64,000 bases of DNA, from the NCBI RefSeq assembly GCF_040611135.1, contig NZ_JBEXNL010000009.1, positions 1 through 64,000 of the forward strand, given 5' to 3'. Both the position numbers and the translations under genes were made by a program. Of this stretch, positions 59,482 through 64,000 are shown one piece after another (position 1 is the first letter of the stretch; the number at the start of each line of letters is the position of its first letter). Origin of the DNA: Tsukamurella sp040611135 (GTDB taxonomy: Bacteria; Actinomycetota; Actinomycetes; Mycobacteriales; Mycobacteriaceae). Below the pieces are notes generated by a model, which worked only from the letters and a program-made list of their open reading frames with translations, was not told the origin of the DNA and made no database searches.

Positions 59482-60825
59482 ATGACCGATTCGAACACTT
59501 CGGGCGCGCCGCGCAACGGCCTCTGGGTAGTGGGGTTGTGCCTGTTGGCGATCGTCGCCGACGGCTACGACCTCATCGTCTACGGCGCCACCGTGCCCAG
59601 CCTGCTCAAGGAACCGGGGTGGGAGCTCTCGAAGACCACCGCGGGTGCCATCGGCAGCTGGACCCTGGTCGGCCTGATGGTCGGCTTCCTGACCGTCGGC
59701 CGCCTCGCCGACCTGGTCGGCCGCCGTCGGCTCATGCTGATCGGCGTCACATGGTTCTCGCTCGCCTCGGTGGCCTGCGGCTTCGCCACCTCTCCGCTGT
59801 TCATGGGCGTGGGCCGTTTCCTCGCGGGCATCGGCCTCGGCGGCGTGCTCCCGCTCGCACTGATGCTCGCCATGGAGTTCGCCCCGCGCGACCGCCGGCA
59901 GCTGTACAACGGCCTCACCATGTCGGGGTACGCGGTCGGCACGGTGATCTGCTCCCTCCTCGCGCTGCAGGTCATTCCCGCGCACGGCTGGCGTCCGATG
60001 TACTACGCGGCGGGCGCCTTCCTCCTGATCGTGCCGCTGATGTGGTTCCACCTCCCCGAGTCGGTCAGCTGGCTGGTCTCGAAGAACCGGATGGACGAGG
60101 CTCGCGTGGTCTCGCAGCGCTACGCCGTCGACCTCGACGCGATCGTGAGCGAGCTGCAGGCGCAGCGCGACCTCGCGCAGGGCGCCGAATCCGCGGGCGG
60201 GTACCGGGCGGTCTTCTCCCAGCGGTACTGGCTGGCGACCGTCATGTTCATCGTCGCCAGCATGCTGATCAACATCGTGATCTACGGGCTGAACACGTGG
60301 CTGCCCGAGATCATGCGCAGCGCGGGGTACTCGCTGGGCTCGGCGCTGCAGTTCATGCTGGTGATGCAGGTCGGCACGCTCATCGGCCTGGTCGGGTGGT
60401 CCGCGCTCGCGGATCGCTTCACCCCGCGCCGGGTGATCGCGCCCGCGTACTTCCTCGGCTTCCTCGCACTGGTCGTGATGAGCTTCAACCTCCCGGCCGG
60501 CCTCCTGATGCTGACGATCGGAATCGCAGGCATCGGCACCGTCGGCGCGAACGTGATGACCTACGGCTTCATCGGCGCGTTCTACCCGGTCGCGCTGCGC
60601 GGCACCGCCCTGGGCGTCGCCATCGGCCTCGGCCGGTTCGGCTCGATCCTCGGGCCGATGCTGGGCGCGTGGGTCTTGAACGCCGATCTCGGCACCGGAT
60701 GGAGCTTCGCGAGCTTCGCGATTCCCACGCTCGTTCTCGTGGTGGTGACCCTGCTGATCCCCAAGTCCCCGGCGGAGAAGGCGAGTCGGGCCGCGGCGCC
60801 CGTCGCGGAGAAGGCCGCCGCGTAG
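59482..60825 (+). CDS. MFS transporter, aromatic acid:H+ symporter (AAHS) type (copy 2)
   Basis: 447 aa, 12 predicted helices, ATG at 59482 with AGGAG six bases upstream. TM1 motif AIVADGYDLIVYG and loop LADLVGRRRLML are the AAHS marks. It resembles the copy at 36378 throughout (LLKEPGWELSKTTAG vs LLDEPGWHLSKSTAG). Likely imports a carboxylated substrate of the neighbouring pathway. Confidence 0.88.
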   Translation: MTDSNTSGAPRNGLWVVGLCLLAIVADGYDLIVYGATVPSLLKEPGWELSKTTAGAIGSWTLVGLMVGFLTVGRLADLVGRRRLMLIGVTWFSLASVACGFATSPLFMGVGRFLAGIGLGGVLPLALMLAMEFAPRDRRQLYNGLTMSGYAVGTVICSLLALQVIPAHGWRPMYYAAGAFLLIVPLMWFHLPESVSWLVSKNRMDEARVVSQRYAVDLDAIVSELQAQRDLAQGAESAGGYRAVFSQRYWLATVMFIVASMLINIVIYGLNTWLPEIMRSAGYSLGSALQFMLVMQVGTLIGLVGWSALADRFTPRRVIAPAYFLGFLALVVMSFNLPAGLLMLTIGIAGIGTVGANVMTYGFIGAFYPVALRGTALGVAIGLGRFGSILGPMLGAWVLNADLGTGWSFASFAIPTLVLVVVTLLIPKSPAEKASRAAAPVAEKAAA

Positions 60826-60839
60826 TATTCGCGCACGAC

Positions 60840-60879
60840 GACGAAGGGGGTGTCCGGATAACCGGACACCCCCTTCGTC
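60840..60879. terminator. Strong bidirectional hairpin between MFS and CMD genes
   Basis: GACGAAGGGGGTGTCCGG pairs perfectly with CCGGACACCCCCTTCGTC: 18-bp stem, 4-base loop ATAA. It is the longest perfect hairpin seen in the window, between convergent genes. Confidence 0.85.
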
Positions 60880-60889
60880 ACACCGGAGG

Positions 60890-61216
60890 TCAGGCCCTCG
60901 ACCGCTCCTCGAGCACGGCCCTGAGGGTTCCCACGGCGGAGACCGCGGCGGGCCAGCCGGCGTAGAAGGCCACATGGGTGATCGCCTCGACGAGCTCGTC
61001 CTCCGTGACGCCGTTGTCGAGCGCGCGCCCCAGGTGCCCGTGGAGCTGTTCGGGCCGGCTCTGGGTGACAAGGGAGGTGACGGTGATCAGGCTCCGGTCC
61101 CGCGGCGACAGCCCCGGCCGCGCCCACACATCGCCGAAGAGCACGTCGTCGGTGAGCTGGGCGAGCTTCGGCGCAAGGTCGCCGATCAGCCGCTGTGCGC
61201 GGCTCTTCTCCGTCAT
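60890..61216 (-). CDS. Carboxymuconolactone decarboxylase-family protein
   Basis: 108 aa, ATG overlapping the PaaK-like stop (ATGA). Typical PcaC-type pattern: GLSPRDRSLITVTSLV, HLGRALDNGVTEDELVEAITHVAFYAGWPAA. No CxxC pair, so it is of the decarboxylase type and not the AhpD peroxidase type. Last gene of the acyl-CoA dehydrogenase/thiolase/PaaK operon; it may decarboxylate or act as a small isomerase. Confidence 0.85.
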   Translation of the reverse strand: MTEKSRAQRLIGDLAPKLAQLTDDVLFGDVWARPGLSPRDRSLITVTSLVTQSRPEQLHGHLGRALDNGVTEDELVEAITHVAFYAGWPAAVSAVGTLRAVLEERSRA

Positions 61217-62607
61217 CGGACCCGCTCGATCAGGTTGACCTTCACGTGATCCGGGCGCTTCAGCGTGAGCTCCGGCACCAGGTTCACGACGACCTTGACG
61301 TTCAGTGCGGACCGCACCCGCGATTCGATGTCCGCCGCGAGCTGCGCCCGTGCGGCCTCGCCCACGCCGTCGGCGTACTCGACGACCAGCTGCAAGGGCT
61401 TCTGGGTCGAGTGCCCCTCGAAGTCGGCGCGGATGCGCATCTCCCCGGTGGCGACGGGCTCGAACTCGGCAACGAGCTGCTTGACCGCCGACGGGAACAG
61501 GTTGATCCCACGGACGATCAACATGTCGTCGGTGCGGCCGACGCACCGCACCTTGTACCCCGTTCGGCCGCAGGAGCAGTCCGTGCCGGTGACGACGACG
61601 TGGTCGCGGGTGCGGAAGCGAACGAGCGGGGAGGCCTGCCGGCGCAGCGCCGTGTACACCAGTTCGCCGTGGGCGCCCTCCACCGCGGGCTTGACCTCGC
61701 CGGTATCGGGGTCGATCAGCTCGACCACGAGCAGGTCCGGAGAGTGGTAGTGCATGCCGTCCTGGGCCTCGCATTCGCCCCAGTAGACGCAGCCGAGGTC
61801 GGTGCCGCCCAGCATCTCCCGCGACGAGGCGCCCCACAGACCCTCGATCTTGTCGCGGGTGGCGGGCAGGCCGCCGCCGGGTTCGCCGCCGACGGAGATC
61901 GCCCGCACGCCCAGATCCCGAGCGTCCTGCCCCACGATCGACGGTGCCTGCTCCGCCAGGTAGGCGAGGAAGTTCGGCGTGCCGATCAGCAGGTTCGGCC
62001 GCTGGTCGGCCTGCACGCGCAACAGCCGATCGGCGCCCGCCTCGGCCCCGATCGGGATGTCGACGATGCCCATGTACTGGGCCATCTGCAGGATCGGGAT
62101 GCCGCCGACGAAGCCCTTGCTCATGCCGAAGCCGTGCAGCAGCCGATCACCCGGGCGGAAGCCGTTCGCGTACAGGGCGCGGGCGCCGAGCTCGGACCAC
62201 AGCGCCACGTCGGGGCGGGTCAGGCCCACGTACGACGGGCTGCCGGTGGTGCCCGACGAAGCCTGGATCTGCACGATATCGGCATCTGCCGCAGCTTGGT
62301 GCAGCCCGAGCGGCCGGCGCTCGGCGAGCGAGTCGCGCAGCTCCTGCTTCTCGGTGAAGGGCAGTGCGGCCAGATCTGCGGTGGTGCGCACGGCCAGCGG
62401 GTCGACGCCCGCCTCGGCGAACTTTCGCCGGTAGAACTCGCTGTGCGCGGCGACGTACGCGAGTTGCTCGCGCAGGGCCTCGTTCTGCACCTCCGCGGTC
62501 CGCGCGGGCGGTAGGGTCTCGATCTCGCTCCACACGTTCTCGGAGTGGGGCTGCACGGTCGGCGCCACAGCGTCGATCTCCTTCCGCCCGCGCGGTGCGG
62601 GCCTCAT
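61213..62607 (-). CDS. Phenylacetate-CoA ligase-like AMP-forming acyl-CoA ligase
   Basis: 464 aa. PaaK-type ATP motif ASSGTTGSP at about residue 115, GGTDLG near residue 265, a TDDMLIVRGINLFPSAV hinge and the C-terminal lid. C-x-C and Cys residues in DCSCGRTGYKVRCVG are common in this group. It would activate an aryl- or alkyl-carboxylic acid to its CoA thioester for thiolysis by the next enzyme. Start at 62607 is uncertain; in-frame GTG codons lie shortly downstream. Confidence 0.86.
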   Translation of the reverse strand: MRPAPRGRKEIDAVAPTVQPHSENVWSEIETLPPARTAEVQNEALREQLAYVAAHSEFYRRKFAEAGVDPLAVRTTADLAALPFTEKQELRDSLAERRPLGLHQAAADADIVQIQASSGTTGSPSYVGLTRPDVALWSELGARALYANGFRPGDRLLHGFGMSKGFVGGIPILQMAQYMGIVDIPIGAEAGADRLLRVQADQRPNLLIGTPNFLAYLAEQAPSIVGQDARDLGVRAISVGGEPGGGLPATRDKIEGLWGASSREMLGGTDLGCVYWGECEAQDGMHYHSPDLLVVELIDPDTGEVKPAVEGAHGELVYTALRRQASPLVRFRTRDHVVVTGTDCSCGRTGYKVRCVGRTDDMLIVRGINLFPSAVKQLVAEFEPVATGEMRIRADFEGHSTQKPLQLVVEYADGVGEAARAQLAADIESRVRSALNVKVVVNLVPELTLKRPDHVKVNLIERVR

Positions 62608-62622
62608 CTGTTCTGTTGTGCC

Positions 62623-63852
62623 CTAAGCGCTCTCGAAGGTCGCCGCCAGGCCCTGTCCGCCGCCGATGCACATCGTGGCGAGGCCGGAGCCGCCGCCGCG
62701 GCGCTTCAGCTCGTGCAGCATCGTCGTCACCATCCGGGCGCCGGTGGCGCCGATCGGGTGGCCGAGAGAGATGCCGGAGCCGTTGACGTTGATCCTGTCC
62801 GCGTCACGGAAGTCCCAACCCTCGAGCACGGCGAGGACCTGCGTCGCGAAGGCCTCGTTGAGCTCGACCAGGTCCTGCTTCTCCAGCAGGGCCTTCGCCG
62901 ACTCGTAACCGCTGCGCGCGGCGAGCCGCTCCACGGCGGGCACGGGCCCGATGCCCATGCGCGACGGATCGCAGCCCGCAGCCGCCCAGCCGGTCAGATA
63001 GCCGATCGGCTCCAGGCCCAGCGCGTCGAGCTGGTCCTCGGCCACGATCAGCATGCCGGCGGCGGCGTCGTTCTGCTGGCTGGAATTGCCGGCGGTCACG
63101 GTGCCCGACGCGCCGATCGAGCGGAGCTTGCCCAGGGTCTCGACGGTGGATTCGCCGCGCACGCCCTGGTCGCGGTCGAAGACGATCGGATCGCCCTTGC
63201 GCTGCGGGACCTCGACCGGGATCACCTCGTCGGCGAACCGGCCCTCGTTCCACGCGGCGGCGGCGCGCTGCTGGCTCTGCGCGGCCCAGGCGTCGGCGGC
63301 CTCGCGGGTGATCGAGTAGTCCACGGCCAGGTTGTCGGCCGTCTCGATCATGCCGCTGATCTCGCCGAACCGCCAGACCGGCTGGCTGCGCTCGCGGCCG
63401 CGGTCGAGGCGGTCGTAGAGCTGGACGGTCCCAGCGCGGGCGCCCCAGCGGTTGGTGGTCGTGTAGTACTCGATCCGGCTCATCGACTCGACGCCGCCGG
63501 CGAGCACCGCGTCGGCGCCCCCGGTCTGGACCATCATGGCGCCGGTGATGAGGGCTTGGAGCCCGCCACCGCACCGTCGATCCAGCTGCATGCCGGGGAC
63601 CTCGATGGGCAGGCCCGAGTTGAGCGCGAGCCAGCGGCCCACGCACGGGACCTCGGAGTTGGCGTAGGACTGGGCGAAGACGACGTCGTCGATGCGGGAC
63701 GGGTCGATGCCGGAGCGCTCGACCACCGCCTTGATCACCGCGCCGCCCAGGTCCTCGACCGGCAGGTCCTTGAGCGCCCCGCCGAAGGTACCGACTGCCG
63801 TGCGGGTGGGCGCGACGATCGCGGCGCGACGCAGCCCGTTCCCGGCCGCCAT
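62623..63852 (-). CDS. Thiolase (acetyl-CoA acyltransferase)
   Basis: 409 aa with active-site C94 (MQLDRRCGGGLQ), H365 (GHPIGATGAR) and C395 (CIGGGQG). The Arg-rich RRCGGG is common in degradative thiolases. It cleaves a 3-oxoacyl-CoA to acetyl-CoA and a shortened acyl-CoA. Its ATG overlaps the acyl-CoA dehydrogenase stop by one base on each side (ATGA). In the carboxylase model it would split the activated beta-keto acid. Confidence 0.92.
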   Translation of the reverse strand: MAAGNGLRRAAIVAPTRTAVGTFGGALKDLPVEDLGGAVIKAVVERSGIDPSRIDDVVFAQSYANSEVPCVGRWLALNSGLPIEVPGMQLDRRCGGGLQALITGAMMVQTGGADAVLAGGVESMSRIEYYTTTNRWGARAGTVQLYDRLDRGRERSQPVWRFGEISGMIETADNLAVDYSITREAADAWAAQSQQRAAAAWNEGRFADEVIPVEVPQRKGDPIVFDRDQGVRGESTVETLGKLRSIGASGTVTAGNSSQQNDAAAGMLIVAEDQLDALGLEPIGYLTGWAAAGCDPSRMGIGPVPAVERLAARSGYESAKALLEKQDLVELNEAFATQVLAVLEGWDFRDADRINVNGSGISLGHPIGATGARMVTTMLHELKRRGGGSGLATMCIGGGQGLAATFESA

Positions 63853-64000
63853 CAGAGCGCAACCTTGTTGCGCGAGATCAGCTGCGCGGCGATCACGTTG
63901 CGCTGGATCTCGTTGGTGCCCTCGCCGACGATCATCAGCGGGGCGTCGCGGAAGTACCGCTCCACGTCGTACTCCTTGGAGTAGCCGTAGCCGCCGTGCA
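63852..64000 (-). CDS. Acyl-CoA dehydrogenase, C-terminal end only
   Basis: The minus strand from the right edge reads HGGYGYSKEYDVERYFRD, then APLMIVGEGTNEIQRNVIAA and ends at the TGA at 63852. This is the conserved C-terminal helix of acyl-CoA dehydrogenases, including the GGYGY segment and the GTNEIQR motif. The start lies outside the window. First visible gene of the operon ACAD, thiolase, PaaK-like, CMD. Confidence 0.9.
   Translation of the reverse strand, partial: HGGYGYSKEYDVERYFRDAPLMIVGEGTNEIQRNVIAAQLISRNKVAL

Noticed and set aside
1..64000. CRISPR array, tRNA, rRNA, transposase, phage integrase or attachment sites
   Set aside because: Looked for spaced direct repeats, cloverleaf-like elements and recombinase motifs; none was convincing. 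The only short tandem repeat of note is the 8-bp one at 16403.

Overview
This is a chromosomal window from a high-GC actinobacterium, most likely of the order Mycobacteriales (Tsukamurella, Gordonia or Rhodococcus-like; the genus cannot be fixed from sequence alone). The clues are strong GC bias, many GTG starts and 4-base ATGA/GTGA gene overlaps, a 13E12/DUF222 protein, an F420-type luciferase-like oxidoreductase, a mycobacterial-type membrane cyclase and a dapC-like aminotransferase close to mycobacterial Rv0858c. No rRNA, tRNA, CRISPR array, insertion sequence or phage gene was seen.

Left part (1-22 kb) is mixed core and accessory gene content: an edge-truncated DUF222 gene, a lipoprotein, oxidoreductases, dapC, an AlkB-like dioxygenase, a DasR-type GntR regulator, an AurF-like diiron oxygenase and a DUF445/DUF4393 pair. 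These are followed by a split N-acetylglucosamine-type PTS with nagA, a PIN toxin-antitoxin pair, a PhzF protein, a frameshifted flavoprotein pseudogene, a cystine-type ABC transporter whose binding protein and permease are fused, an ArsR/SRPBCC pair and a membrane cyclase. A DasR-like operator precedes both the GntR gene and the PTS genes, which joins them into one amino-sugar regulon.

Right part (22-64 kb) is a dense catabolic region. It holds an FCD-GntR regulator, a CitE-like lyase, an MBL hydrolase, a DhaK-DhaL kinase and a pair of CaiB-type CoA-transferases. It then holds repeated sets of the same families: three aldehyde dehydrogenases, two Zn alcohol dehydrogenases (plus one at 3.2 kb), two SDRs, three MmgE/PrpD proteins, two cupins and two AAHS-type MFS importers. 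It also has two copies of a HyuA/HyuB pair, each accompanied by a tiny zinc-ribbon protein. AraC and LuxR regulators sit inside. The right edge is an acyl-CoA dehydrogenase, thiolase, PaaK-type ligase and CMD-protein operon.

My reading is that HyuA/HyuB plus the zinc-ribbon protein is an ATP-dependent carboxylase of the acetone/acetophenone carboxylase superfamily, working after alcohol dehydrogenases and before CoA activation and thiolysis. This is inference; substrates are unknown. Two short DNA motifs recur at the promoters of these operons: an AT-rich AAATATAATATA element, and a GTGRTKCGGRTCAC inverted repeat found at three divergent promoters including that of the AraC gene. Together they suggest that the scattered operons form one regulon.
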